Program-made: the position numbers and the translations under genes
Notes under the pieces: model-generated
What the model was told of the DNA's origin: nothing
The model's database searches: none
Seen by the model: the letters and a program-made list of their open reading frames with translations, nothing else
Part shown: in pieces, positions 7,923 to 16,803 of the stretch
How the letters are laid out: each line of letters starts with the position of its first letter
Numbering within the stretch: position 1 is the stretch's first letter
DNA from: Nesterenkonia haasae
GTDB lineage: Bacteria; Actinomycetota; Actinomycetes; Actinomycetales; Micrococcaceae
Direction of reading: 5' to 3'
Assembly (NCBI RefSeq): GCF_010119385.1
Contig: NZ_VFIE01000024.1
Coordinates: forward strand, 25,341 to 89,340
DNA length: 64,000 nt

Positions 7923-9197
7923 TCAGCGCGCGAGCCCAGGGATCCCGGTGGAGAGAATCGGCACGTACGTCACCAGGATCAGAGCGATCCCCAGCGGCAC
8001 CAGGGCAGGAAGAATTCCGCGAATCACATCCGGCATTGGAGTGTCCGAGGCGTTGCCCAGAACGTAGAGAACCAGCCCCACCGGCGGAGTCAGCAGACCA
8101 ATGGAAAGATTCAGGATCATGATGACCCCCAGGTGCAGGGGATCGATTCCGTACTCCAGGGCAATGGGCATCACTACGGGCACCGTAATCAGCAGCGCCG
8201 ATACGGGTTCCAGGAACATTCCCAGCAGCAGCAGCGCAATATTCAGCAGAATGAGGAAAATCCACGGGTGTTCGGTCAGACTCAGCATTGCCTCAGCTGC
8301 GTCTCGCGGAGCACCCTCCCTAGCGAGTACGAAGGCCAGCATGCCGCCGGCAGTGGCAATGAGCATGACCCTGCCCGTGGTCTCGGCAGTGTTGCGCAGT
8401 GCTCGAACAAGGTTCTTCAGCGGCATCCAGCGGGTGACTAATCCCAGCAGAATGAGGTAAACGCCAGCCACCGAGGCGGCCTCCGTCGGAGTGAAGTACC
8501 CTCCCAAGATGCCGCCGAAGATAATGACGGGGGTCAGCAGGATCGGCACCACTTTGCCTAGGGCCACAGCGGACTCTCGGCGCGTCAGTTTGGGGCTGGT
8601 CAGTTCCGGCTTCCGCCGTGAGTGGATCCACACATAGACGCACAACGAGCAAGCGATGACGAAGGCGGGCAGGATGCCGGCCAGGAACATATCCGACACA
8701 GAAGTCTGGGCAAGAACTGCGAAGATGATCGCGGCCACAGACGGTGGCATGATCGGCCCAATCATCGCGGCGGCCCCCGTCAGGCCAGTGGCGAACGACC
8801 CGGTGTAGTTGTGCTTCTTCATGGTTCGTCCCATGATCGCGCCCATAGCAGCCGCATCAGCTGTAGCCGAGCCGGACATCCAGGAGAAGCCCACGCTGGC
8901 ACCGACATTCGCATAGCCCAATGAACCGCGCAGTCGCCCGAAGATCGCAAGCATCGCGACAATCAACCGATTCGCCATCCCGGAGGCGTCTGCGACGAAT
9001 CCTACGAGGATGAAGAGCGGGACCGCCACGAGGGGAAAGGAGTTGAGCGTCGAGGCCAGCCGCTGAATCACGATACCCATGGTGAGAGCGTCGTCCATGG
9101 CGACGTAGATCAGACATGGCATCAGAATCGCGAACGACACCGGCACTCGCAGGGCCAGCAGCACAAAAAGTGCCAGCAGTATCCATAGGACGGTCAT
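7923..9197 (-). CDS. dctM: TRAP transporter large permease (DctM)
   Basis: The 424-residue protein is the ion-coupled channel subunit of a tripartite ATP-independent periplasmic transporter. It has about twelve hydrophobic segments and typical DctM motifs, including PLFILVGFVADASG, GSATADAAAMG and FTPTEAASVAGVYL. It uses the sodium or proton gradient to import an organic acid handed over by the binding protein. Its ATG overlaps the DctQ stop by four bases. It is the last gene of an operon beginning with the carbamoylase at 13626, so the substrate is likely to be that of the neighbouring hydrolases rather than a C4-dicarboxylate. Confidence 0.93.
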   Translation of the reverse strand: MTVLWILLALFVLLALRVPVSFAILMPCLIYVAMDDALTMGIVIQRLASTLNSFPLVAVPLFILVGFVADASGMANRLIVAMLAIFGRLRGSLGYANVGASVGFSWMSGSATADAAAMGAIMGRTMKKHNYTGSFATGLTGAAAMIGPIMPPSVAAIIFAVLAQTSVSDMFLAGILPAFVIACSLCVYVWIHSRRKPELTSPKLTRRESAVALGKVVPILLTPVIIFGGILGGYFTPTEAASVAGVYLILLGLVTRWMPLKNLVRALRNTAETTGRVMLIATAGGMLAFVLAREGAPRDAAEAMLSLTEHPWIFLILLNIALLLLGMFLEPVSALLITVPVVMPIALEYGIDPLHLGVIMILNLSIGLLTPPVGLVLYVLGNASDTPMPDVIRGILPALVPLGIALILVTYVPILSTGIPGLAR

Positions 9198-9787
9198 AGG
9201 CCCTCCTCCGGGCGGGTCGCAGTGCGCGAGGTTTCGAGTGCTGAGTAATCTTCATCGCTCAGAAGCCACTCACTGCTCATCAGCAGAATATTGATGAGTG
9301 CGTGCAGACCAATCAGCACCACCCCGGCTGCGACGACGCCGTAGAACAGCGCCATCGGAATACCTAGGCCCGTGGAGTACCCGGAGGCACGATGCTCCAG
9401 GAACTCCACGGAACCGAACATCAACATGGCGGAAGCAACCACCACGACGGCCATACCGATGATGTTGAGCCCAATCCGGACTCTACGAGGCATCTTCGCA
9501 TCACCCACTTCTACGGTGATGTGGCCTCGCTGGCTCATCACCGCTGCGGAGGCGATGAAGGTTAGCCACACGTAGCTGTAGCGGGCGAGCTCATCGGACC
9601 AACTGAATGGCGAGTTGAAAAGGAATCGGGCCAGAACCTGGGCGAACGTGATCCCTAGGATCACCACCAGCAGACCCACCGCAATGGTCTTCTCTGCTGT
9701 GGTGATCCAGTGCACGAGTCGGCGCCCCTGGGCGATCACGAAGTGCTCGGACGCCGGGTGCCCCTCCCTCTGTGACTCATTCATCAT
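9194..9787 (-). CDS. dctQ: TRAP transporter small permease (DctQ)
   Basis: This 197-residue protein has four hydrophobic segments (around residues 32-55, 70-88, 103-125 and 140-165) with the DctQ pattern NSPFSWSDELARYSYVWLTFIAS near residue 64. It assists DctM in the membrane and is needed for transport. It sits between the binding protein and the large permease, with a four-base overlap to DctM. An N-terminal cytoplasmic extension of about 25 residues precedes the first helix. The ATG at 9787 follows CAGGGAC. Confidence 0.92.
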   Translation of the reverse strand: MMNESQREGHPASEHFVIAQGRRLVHWITTAEKTIAVGLLVVILGITFAQVLARFLFNSPFSWSDELARYSYVWLTFIASAAVMSQRGHITVEVGDAKMPRRVRIGLNIIGMAVVVVASAMLMFGSVEFLEHRASGYSTGLGIPMALFYGVVAAGVVLIGLHALINILLMSSEWLLSDEDYSALETSRTATRPEEGL

Positions 9788-9830
9788 GTCCCTGCCATCC
9801 TGTTACTCATCGGCGGTGAACGTTGGGCTT

Positions 9831-10850
9831 CTACTGTTCGCCGAGCTCTTCGAGCAGCTCTACGTAGTCATCACTCCACTCGTATCCATCAGAGTAGAGC
9901 TCCTGGACGAGGTCCGCCATAGCATCACGGTCGACATCCTCGATCACTTCAGGCGTGCCGGCCTCGGCCCACTCATCGAGAGCTTCCTGCTCCTCAGCCT
10001 CTAGGCACTCTGCCACTGAAGCGGCGAGTTCATCGGTTTGCTCCGACAGCACATCGTGCTGCTCCTCGGAGAGACCGTCCCAGATGTCAGCGTTGATCAG
10101 GACGCCATGTGTGGTGATCAGGTGCCGAGTGAGGCTGACGTAGTCAGAAACCTCATCAAAGGACTCGGCATTAATGTTGGGCAGCGGCGCCTCTGCGACG
10201 TCAACGACGCCCTGCTGCAGAGCCAAGAAGAGCTCGTCGTACTCAGTGGTCGCCACATCGGCGCCCAGTGCGTCTGCGCTGTCCCGGGAAATATCGGTGT
10301 TTGGCACGCGCAACGTGGTGCCATTCATGCTCTCGGGGCCTGTGATCGGCTCGGAACCGAAGATGTGGCGTTCTCCGTAGAGCCACGGGGTGCCCATGGA
10401 GACCAGGTTGGCTTCGTCCTCCACTGTTTGCCAGATCTCTTCCGCCACGTCCGTATCCTGGACGCGCTCGACGTCGTCGACCGAGTCGTAGAGGTAGTAT
10501 GCCTCGAACATGGCCGGGCCGGGAATGCCGAAGGTGGAGGCGACCACCGAGCCGATGCCCAAAGCGATGTCCAACTCCCCGGAGGAAGCCTGCTCAAGCA
10601 GTTCGGACTCTCCGCCGAGCTGCGCTGATGCGAAGACCTCGATCTCGAGTCCGACTTCTTCGAGCTCTGGACTGTTCGCAAGCTCCTCCAGACCACACTC
10701 GACCACGGGAACGGAGGGGTCGTAGATGGTTCCGGCGCGCAGGGTTGTGGTGTCGCCGTCGTCGCCGCCTCCGTTGCCGCAGGCAGCCACCAGCAGGCTG
10801 GCTGAGGCCAGAGTGGCGACAGTAAGGCGAGGTTTGCTGGTATTCATCAT
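9831..10850 (-). CDS. dctP: TRAP transporter substrate-binding lipoprotein (DctP)
   Basis: The 339-residue protein has a lipoprotein signal with lipobox VAAC and acylated Cys24, followed by a Gly/Asp linker and a DctP domain. The family marker is visible at ESMNGTTLRVPNTDI and in ALQQGVVDVAEAP, where the usual Arg in LRVP clamps a carboxylate. The mature part is strongly acidic, as in salt-tolerant species. It captures the substrate outside the membrane and delivers it to DctQM. The ATG at 10850 has GAAGGA upstream; the start at 10877 does not. The gene lies 35 bases after the amidase stop in the same operon. Confidence 0.9.
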   Translation of the reverse strand: MMNTSKPRLTVATLASASLLVAACGNGGGDDGDTTTLRAGTIYDPSVPVVECGLEELANSPELEEVGLEIEVFASAQLGGESELLEQASSGELDIALGIGSVVASTFGIPGPAMFEAYYLYDSVDDVERVQDTDVAEEIWQTVEDEANLVSMGTPWLYGERHIFGSEPITGPESMNGTTLRVPNTDISRDSADALGADVATTEYDELFLALQQGVVDVAEAPLPNINAESFDEVSDYVSLTRHLITTHGVLINADIWDGLSEEQHDVLSEQTDELAASVAECLEAEEQEALDEWAEAGTPEVIEDVDRDAMADLVQELYSDGYEWSDDYVELLEELGEQ

Positions 10851-10885
10851 GGTGTCCTTCTTATGTGTTGGGTGCATTGAGGTTT

Positions 10886-12349
10886 TCAGGACAAATCGGT
10901 GAGCGTCGGCAAAGGGGAAATCTCCTGCCAGGCCTGGGCTATCTCGAAGACGGTGGACTCATCAAACGGCCGTCCCACGATCTGCATCCCGATAGGGAAG
11001 CCGTCGTCCATACCGGCCGGCACAGCAAGTACCGGGCAACGGTTCGCGACATTGAACGGCACGGTCATATGTGCTTCCCAGTAGTGCTCGAGTACAACAG
11101 TGCCACCGTCAGGCTGGTCGTCGACGGTGATGCCTTCGAGGTAGCGTCCATCCGCCTGGAGGCCGCGAATGGCGGAGACTGGGCTTATCAGCGCGTCGGC
11201 ATCCCCAATGGCATCGAGGACATCAGCCTGGATCTGCTGCTCCGCTTCAAGAGTTTCGAAGAGGCTGATTCTGCGGGAGTACTGGGTGGCGACCTCTATG
11301 AATCTCCGTGTGTAGTCCTCAGCTGTCTCTTCATAGCCGGCGAGCGCTCGGCGCATGCCTTCGGCAAGAATGTGCCCAAAGTGCGCCATCGTCGTTTCAC
11401 GGATGTGGGCCGTCGTCCAGGGGAGCTCAACGATCTCGACGGTGGCGCCTGCTGCTTCGAAGCGTTCCACGGCCGCATCAACCTGAGCTCGGACTTTTCG
11501 CTGAACCGGGTAGTCGCCGAGGGTTGGTGCGTAGACCAGTCGGCGCCCAGCAAGTGATTCCACAGCCTGCGAGCGGGCCTGAGGATGCGCTGCGGCGGAG
11601 GGTACGCTGCCATGATCTCCAGGGTCGACTCCGCGGATGACATTGGTCAGCAGCGCGGTGTCTTCCACGGTGCGCGCCATCGCTCCGTCCCCGCGGTACC
11701 AGTCCGCCGCCAAGGGACCAGCGCCGGGAACAGTTCCGTAGGGCCCTTTATAGCCAACAGTTCCCGTGAAGCCCGCAGGTATGCGGGTGGACCCTGCGAT
11801 GTCAGAAGCAGTCGCCAATGGGGCGAATCCCGCAGCTAACACCGCCCCGGCCCCGCCCGACGAACCGCCAGGGGTCAGCTGCCGGTCCCACGGGTTGCGC
11901 GTGACACCCCACAGAGACGTGTGGGTGAAGGTCGCGCAGGAGAACTCTGAGGAAGTGGTGCGGCCGTGGATCAACGCACCGGCAGACCGGATTCGTCTCA
12001 CGATCGGGTGATCTGCGGTGGCAACGTGGTTAGCGTGGGCTCGCATTCCCTGTGTGAAAGTGCGGCCTGCGATGGCGTGCTTCTCCTTGACTGCCACTGG
12101 CAGGCCAAGCAGAGGCTGATCACCTCGCAGCTGGCCAGTTGCGAAGGCTTCGTCCGCCTGTTTTGCCTCGGCCAGGGCCTCTTCACGCAGCAGCTCGCTG
12201 AAGCCGTTGATGGGCTCGGAGTGGTTCGCGTCGTCGTCAATCCTCACGAACAGTGCCTGGAGGTACTCGCTCGGGGCGAGTTCCCGACGGCGATACAGCT
12301 CGAGGACTTCTGCGGCCGGCTTGAACGCCAATTCCTCAGCGGAGGTCAC
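10886..12349 (-). CDS. Amidase-signature family hydrolase
   Basis: The 487-residue enzyme keeps the Ser-cisSer-Lys triad of the amidase-signature family: Lys88 in VAVKEK, Ser163 in GGSSGGAG and nucleophile Ser187 in ASDIAGSTRIPA, with the usual 24-residue gap between the serines. It hydrolyses a C-N amide bond; family members include GatA, AtzF allophanate hydrolase, and various aryl or acyl amidases. A GTG start overlaps the carbamoylase stop by four bases (GTGA). It sits between a carbamoylase and a TRAP transporter, so the substrate is probably an imported amide or ureide. The lack of GatC and GatB neighbours argues against a tRNA role. Confidence 0.9.
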   Translation of the reverse strand: MTSAEELAFKPAAEVLELYRRRELAPSEYLQALFVRIDDDANHSEPINGFSELLREEALAEAKQADEAFATGQLRGDQPLLGLPVAVKEKHAIAGRTFTQGMRAHANHVATADHPIVRRIRSAGALIHGRTTSSEFSCATFTHTSLWGVTRNPWDRQLTPGGSSGGAGAVLAAGFAPLATASDIAGSTRIPAGFTGTVGYKGPYGTVPGAGPLAADWYRGDGAMARTVEDTALLTNVIRGVDPGDHGSVPSAAAHPQARSQAVESLAGRRLVYAPTLGDYPVQRKVRAQVDAAVERFEAAGATVEIVELPWTTAHIRETTMAHFGHILAEGMRRALAGYEETAEDYTRRFIEVATQYSRRISLFETLEAEQQIQADVLDAIGDADALISPVSAIRGLQADGRYLEGITVDDQPDGGTVVLEHYWEAHMTVPFNVANRCPVLAVPAGMDDGFPIGMQIVGRPFDESTVFEIAQAWQEISPLPTLTDLS

Positions 12350-13626
12350 TGGGCGCCGCCCGGGGAGACATCCTTGAGCTCGCCCTGGACGAGGCGAGTG
12401 ATGATCCCTGCAATGACCTTGACGCCTTCCACTAGGTCTTCGTCGCGGGTGAATTCGCGCTCACTGTGTGAAATGCCGTTCTCACTTGGGACGAAGATCA
12501 GCACAGCGGGCGTCACCCGGTTCATGGCCACCGCGTCGTGCCCGGCGAGCGTACTTAAGGTCATGGACTCATGACCCTCGTCGCGTGCGGCTTTATGTGC
12601 CAGCTCCACGCTTTCCTCTGGGAAACGGGAAACCGGCCGGACATCGTAGTCATCTGCGCGGATCTCAACGTTGCGCTCCTGGGCGATCGCAGCGAACTTC
12701 TCCAGGATGATAGCGCGCGCCTTGGCGACGTCGTCGTCCTGGTCGGCACGAATGTCAACCACCATGTCGACCTGACGGGGCACTACGATCGGCGAGTTGG
12801 GCTCGACGTTGAACGTGCCAACGGAGGTGACTACTGTCTCGGGGTCCATCTCATAGACAGTTTCTTCTACGGCGATCACTGCTTTGGAGGCGGCGATCAG
12901 CGCATCGCGCCGATCGGCCAAGAGTGTGGCGCCGGTATGTGACTGTTCACCAATGACCGTGACCAAGAGCTTCTGTGTAAACCAGCTGCGCTCAACGACT
13001 CCGATGGGGACTCCGGCGCGTTCGAGCCGACGCCCCTGTTCAATGTGCACTTCGACGTTGCCGGCGATCTCGAAATCGATCGGTTCGCCCAACCGCCCAG
13101 TGGATTTCAGAGCCTCACGCACGGTGATGCCTTCGGGGTCTGTGGAGTCCAGGGTGGTTTCTAGGTCTTGCAGACCAGCAAAGACGGAACTTCCCATAAG
13201 TGATGGGGTGAAACGCGAGCCTTCCTCATTGAACCAGTCAACGACGGCGATGTTGAACTGGGGTTCGACGACACCTTCCTTGACCTGAGAGTTCAATGCT
13301 GCGGCGGCATGCAATCCGGCAATAACGCCGTATGTACCGTCGAAGCGACCGCCGAGAGGCTGGCTGTCGAGGTGGGAACCGACCAGGACATAGGGCTTAC
13401 CCGGAGTCCATGTCTTGGTGGCGAAGATGTTTCCGATCGGGTCCGTAGAGACGTCGAAGCCCAACTCTTCTGCACGGGCTTGGAACCAGTCGCGCACCTG
13501 GCCATGTTCAGCCGTGGCAGCCTGGCGGTCGATCCCATTGGCCTCAGTTTTGCCGTATAGAGTGGTGTGGTGAAAGTCAGCGAGGAACTCTTCAGGGCTG
13601 ATCGCAGCCGCAGTATTGGTGGTCAT
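12346..13626 (-). CDS. M20-family N-carbamoyl amino acid hydrolase / beta-ureidopropionase
   Basis: The 426-residue enzyme is a binuclear metal amidohydrolase of the Hyuc/AmaB/allantoate amidohydrolase group. Metal ligands are visible in VGSHLDSQPLGGRFDG (His and Asp), FNEEGSRF (Glu-Glu) and VHIEQG (His). Members release CO2 and ammonia from N-carbamoyl-beta-alanine, N-carbamoyl-L-amino acids or allantoate. Next to a beta-alanine-type aminotransferase and MmsA, the beta-ureidopropionase reaction is the best guess. It is the first gene of the leftward operon; a GGAGA site precedes the ATG. An inverted repeat at 13718-13750 lies about 90 bases upstream of the start. Confidence 0.9.
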   Translation of the reverse strand: MTTNTAAAISPEEFLADFHHTTLYGKTEANGIDRQAATAEHGQVRDWFQARAEELGFDVSTDPIGNIFATKTWTPGKPYVLVGSHLDSQPLGGRFDGTYGVIAGLHAAAALNSQVKEGVVEPQFNIAVVDWFNEEGSRFTPSLMGSSVFAGLQDLETTLDSTDPEGITVREALKSTGRLGEPIDFEIAGNVEVHIEQGRRLERAGVPIGVVERSWFTQKLLVTVIGEQSHTGATLLADRRDALIAASKAVIAVEETVYEMDPETVVTSVGTFNVEPNSPIVVPRQVDMVVDIRADQDDDVAKARAIILEKFAAIAQERNVEIRADDYDVRPVSRFPEESVELAHKAARDEGHESMTLSTLAGHDAVAMNRVTPAVLIFVPSENGISHSEREFTRDEDLVEGVKVIAGIITRLVQGELKDVSPGGAQ

Positions 13627-13717
13627 TCACTTCTCCTCGGGTAGAACGGAGTGCTGTCCCCGTGGAACATGGCAGGTTCCCATCCTTCCTGCAGACGCCG
13701 TGTGCTGCGCCACTCAA

Positions 13718-13750
13718 TGTGTCAAGTAGTTCCGCCTAAAATTTGACACA
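13718..13750. promoter_or_regulatory. Putative PucR operator in front of the carbamoylase-TRAP operon
   Basis: An 8-bp perfect inverted repeat (TGTGTCAA at 13718-13725 and TTGACACA at 13743-13750) has a 17-base spacer; the flanking three bases on each side extend the match to 10 of 11. The same half-site (GTGTCA) and exactly the same spacing occur at 15178-15216. The site lies between the pucR stop and the start of the leftward operon, where a class I activator or repressor would bind. Confidence 0.65.
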
Positions 13751-13763
13751 GTGTAAACCTCGC

Positions 13764-15128
13764 TTAGGTTGGTTGGGAATCCTGTCCGCGGGGTTTCAAA
13801 TCGTCAAGAAGCAGAGCCGTGTAGAGCAGCATGAGCTGCTCGCCGTCGAACGGCCGCCCGGTCAGACGCTCAATACGACCGATCCGTGAATAGAGAGTTG
13901 GTCGCGAAAGCCCCAGTTCGCGGGCCAACTCAGCCTTATTGCCCCGTGTGCGAGCAGCAGCGCGCACGACCTCGCGCAGTTGCTGGCCGTCATCCCCGGC
14001 AAAAACAGGAAGGTAGCGGCGGGCAAACCACTCAGCCTCGGGCTGTTCCGCTGTGTGGACCAGCAAACCTGCCAGGCCAAGGTCACTTGCGCCCCACCAT
14101 TCCTTCGCGGCAGGGTCGGCCAGTCCTTCCTCGGCCCGCGAACTGCTCTCAATGACACGCAACGCCGAGCGTGCGATTCCGGAGACATCCGCCAGAGCCT
14201 CAGGGGCCTCTCCCATCGGGACCATCTGCTCGCCAACCCCCACCAGGTATCGAGGAACGAGGTCGTAGGTGCGCCGTCGATTGGCGTCTTCGCGCAATGC
14301 TGCACAGAAAGTCTCAACGGCTCGGCGCCCGGCGTCAGCGAAGGTCGCTGAGGGTTCTTCGACCGCGAGCATGACGCAGAACTCTGCCTCCTTACCGGCT
14401 CCCACTAGGGCGGGTCGGCGCATTTGAGCCGCTGCCTGGCGGGCGCACAACGCTAGCTGTGCTACCCGGTGCGAACTGGTCTCCTTCGCCCCACCCTTGA
14501 GCCGGACCACGAGTGGGACATAGCGGGCCGCTCGCGGCATACCGAGTGCCGCTACTCGGTCTTCCATATCTTTAACCGGCAATCCACCTGGCGCAGCTAA
14601 GTCATCGAAGAGATTCGTCGCAGCGCTGACCAGCGGGTCCCAGATCGGGGCCCCTTCGGGTTCGAAACCGTCCGCCTCGAGTTCTTGGGCGACAAGTTCT
14701 CGATGCAGCGCCTCGGTGATCTGCTGGAATCGCACCACGCGGGAGAAGAGCAGCAGGGGCGTCAGCTCCGCCGCATCCGGCCGGGCATCTCTTCGTCGGG
14801 CTGCCGCTTCCAGTGCACCAAGCACTCGCGGCCGATCGGGGAGGACTTCCACTGCGAGTGCGGCAGCGCCAACGTCGTCCAGGTCGCTCAAATACTGAGT
14901 GAGAGCATCTTCGAGATCTGGACGATCCTCGGCCAACCGCGGCAGCGTGGAGAGTATGAGCTCTCGACCCTCCAGCAGATGCCCGGGGCGGTCCTGTCCG
15001 ATGACATGGGCCCAGCGGACCGTGCGACTGTCGTCAGCCACTCCACTGAGGAGCCGGGGTTGTCCGAACGCCACAGGCTCCAAGTCCAGCACTTCGGCGA
15101 GTGTCAGGGTCCCGCCGCGTCCATACAT
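13764..15128 (-). CDS. PucR-family transcriptional regulator
   Basis: The 454-residue regulator has an N-terminal PucR sensor domain (about residues 8-120, with LTLAEVLDLEPVAFG and GRELILSTLPRL), a variable middle GGDEF-like region and a C-terminal PucR helix-turn-helix around residues 390-440 (NKAELARELGLSRPTLYSRIGRIE). The family controls purine, pyrimidine, proline and GABA catabolism according to a small metabolite. It lies between two oppositely oriented catabolic arms, each preceded by a matching inverted repeat, so it most likely controls both and perhaps itself. The start at 15128 has no strong ribosome site. Confidence 0.9.
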   Translation of the reverse strand: MYGRGGTLTLAEVLDLEPVAFGQPRLLSGVADDSRTVRWAHVIGQDRPGHLLEGRELILSTLPRLAEDRPDLEDALTQYLSDLDDVGAAALAVEVLPDRPRVLGALEAAARRRDARPDAAELTPLLLFSRVVRFQQITEALHRELVAQELEADGFEPEGAPIWDPLVSAATNLFDDLAAPGGLPVKDMEDRVAALGMPRAARYVPLVVRLKGGAKETSSHRVAQLALCARQAAAQMRRPALVGAGKEAEFCVMLAVEEPSATFADAGRRAVETFCAALREDANRRRTYDLVPRYLVGVGEQMVPMGEAPEALADVSGIARSALRVIESSSRAEEGLADPAAKEWWGASDLGLAGLLVHTAEQPEAEWFARRYLPVFAGDDGQQLREVVRAAARTRGNKAELARELGLSRPTLYSRIGRIERLTGRPFDGEQLMLLYTALLLDDLKPRGQDSQPT

Positions 15129-15177
15129 ACTGTCCAGCCTAATGCCCCCTGGCTCTCCTTATCACCCGCGCGGTTTA

Positions 15178-15216
15178 CAGAGTGTCAGTATCTTTGGTCC
15201 CGATTCTGACACTCTG
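15178..15216. promoter_or_regulatory. Putative PucR operator between pucR and the MmsA gene
   Basis: An 11-bp perfect inverted repeat (CAGAGTGTCAG at 15178-15188, CTGACACTCTG at 15206-15216) has a 17-base spacer, matching the site at 13718-13750 in half-site core and spacing. It lies 40 bases upstream of the dehydrogenase ATG and 50 bases upstream of the divergent pucR start, so one bound protein could act on both promoters. Confidence 0.7.
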
Positions 15217-15255
15217 AGTCCTCCCATGGATGGCCCCAGCAGCCACAATTGCCGT

Positions 15256-16776
15256 ATGACTGAGACTTCTTCTACACCCCGGACGTTATCTACCGCCGCC
15301 ACAGGACACTGGATTGGCGGGCGCACGGTCACCCCGGGCGCCGAAACCACCACCGCCGTGGAGTCCCCTGCCACTGGCGAACTCATCACCGAAATACCGC
15401 TGGCCTCACAGGAAACTGTTGACCACGCCGTCTCGACCGCCAAGGATGCCTTCGCTTCCTGGGGCAGCATCTCGCTGTCCAAACGCACACAGATCGTCTT
15501 CCGCTACCGCGAGTTGCTCAACGCCCGAAAGGGTGAGCTCGCCCAGATTATTTCTCGTGAGCACGGCAAGGTGTTCTCAGATGCTCTCGGTGAGGTCCAA
15601 CGAGGTCTGGAAGTCGTCGAATTCGCCTGCGGAATCCCCCACCTGTTGAAGGGTTCCCAGACAGTCAACGCCTCCACGGATGTGGATGTCCATTCTGCAC
15701 GGCACCCTCTGGGCCCCGTAGCTATCATCACTCCCTTCAACTTCCCCGCCATGGTTCCCATGTGGTTTACCCCGATCGCGGTGGCCACCGGCAACACAGT
15801 TGTGCTCAAGCCCAGCGAGAAGGATCCCAGCGCCGTGAACTGGCAGGCTGAACTCTGGAAAGAGGCGGGCCTGCCAGACGGTGTCGTCAACGTCCTGCAC
15901 GGGGACAAAGCTGCCGTTGACGGTCTGCTCAATCATCCCGATATTGAAGCGGTGTCATTTGTCGGCTCCACCCCTGTCGCGAAGTACGTCTATGAGAATG
16001 GCACCGCAGCTGGCAAGCGCGTGCAAGCACTCGGCGGGGCAAAGAACCACATGATGGTCCTTCCCGATGCCAACCTGGACCGGGCCGCAGACAGCGCGGT
16101 TTCCGCGGGTTACGGTTCCGCTGGTGAACGCTGCATGGCGATCTCCGTGGTCGTGGCCGTCGGAGACATTGCTGACCAGCTGGTGGAAAAGATCGCTGAG
16201 CGCACTCGTGGTCTGCGTCTCGACGGTGAGGATCCAGATCTCGGACCTCTGATCAACCGCGCTCACCGGGATAAGGTACGCAGCTACGTTGATGGCGCCG
16301 AAGCAGAAGGCGCGTCCCTGGTGGTGGATGGTCGCAGGTGGGCAGAGTCGGAGAAGCCCGAAGGCGCTTATCTTGGCCCGACCCTGATAGACAATGTTGG
16401 TCCGCAGATGAAGTCTTACCAGGACGAGATCTTCGGTCCGGTACTCTCCGTCGTTCGGGTGGAGACTTACAATGAGGCTCTGGACCTCATCAACTCGAAC
16501 CCGTATGGCAATGGAACCGCCATTTTCACCCGTGACGGTGCCGCCGCACGTCGCTTCGAAATGGAAGTCACGGTAGGTATGATCGGCATCAATGTGCCGA
16601 TCCCGGTCCCTATGGCCTACTACTCCTTTGGCGGCTGGAAGAACTCCCTGTTCGGCGATAGTCACGCACACGGTGCCGAAGGTGTGCACTTCTACACCCG
16701 CGGCAAGGTCGTGACAGCTCGGTGGGGTGACCCAGCCGAGGACGGAATGCAACTTGGATTCCCGCAGAACGACTGA
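15256..16776 (+). CDS. mmsA: CoA-acylating methylmalonate-semialdehyde dehydrogenase (MmsA/IolA family)
   Basis: The 506-residue enzyme oxidises malonate or methylmalonate semialdehyde to acetyl-CoA or propionyl-CoA with NAD and CoA. Family features are the start TGHWIGG, TPFNFPAMVPMW, catalytic Cys293 in GSAGERCMAIS and the CoA-type segment GMIGINVPIPVPMAYYSFGGWK near the C terminus. The usual length is about 500 residues, so the ATG at 15256 fits; a much longer open frame upstream runs antisense through pucR and was rejected, and an ATG at 15226 is a weak alternative. It is followed by the aminotransferase in the same operon, which supplies the semialdehyde. Confidence 0.93.
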   Translation: MTETSSTPRTLSTAATGHWIGGRTVTPGAETTTAVESPATGELITEIPLASQETVDHAVSTAKDAFASWGSISLSKRTQIVFRYRELLNARKGELAQIISREHGKVFSDALGEVQRGLEVVEFACGIPHLLKGSQTVNASTDVDVHSARHPLGPVAIITPFNFPAMVPMWFTPIAVATGNTVVLKPSEKDPSAVNWQAELWKEAGLPDGVVNVLHGDKAAVDGLLNHPDIEAVSFVGSTPVAKYVYENGTAAGKRVQALGGAKNHMMVLPDANLDRAADSAVSAGYGSAGERCMAISVVVAVGDIADQLVEKIAERTRGLRLDGEDPDLGPLINRAHRDKVRSYVDGAEAEGASLVVDGRRWAESEKPEGAYLGPTLIDNVGPQMKSYQDEIFGPVLSVVRVETYNEALDLINSNPYGNGTAIFTRDGAAARRFEMEVTVGMIGINVPIPVPMAYYSFGGWKNSLFGDSHAHGAEGVHFYTRGKVVTARWGDPAEDGMQLGFPQND

Positions 16777-16803
16777 TCGGCATCAAAGGAGAACACGAGA
16801 CTC

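Noticed and set aside
10886..12349. Amidase as GatA subunit of tRNA amidotransferase
   Set aside because: No gatB or gatC nearby and the gene is fused into a transport/hydrolase operon.
14899..15255. 120-codon N-terminal extension of MmsA into pucR
   Set aside because: It lies antisense to pucR, lacks homology to the family and gives an abnormal length; the 506-residue form is normal.
15955..16752. Open frame antisense to MmsA
   Set aside because: Explained by codon-position GC bias of the MmsA gene; no recognisable protein.
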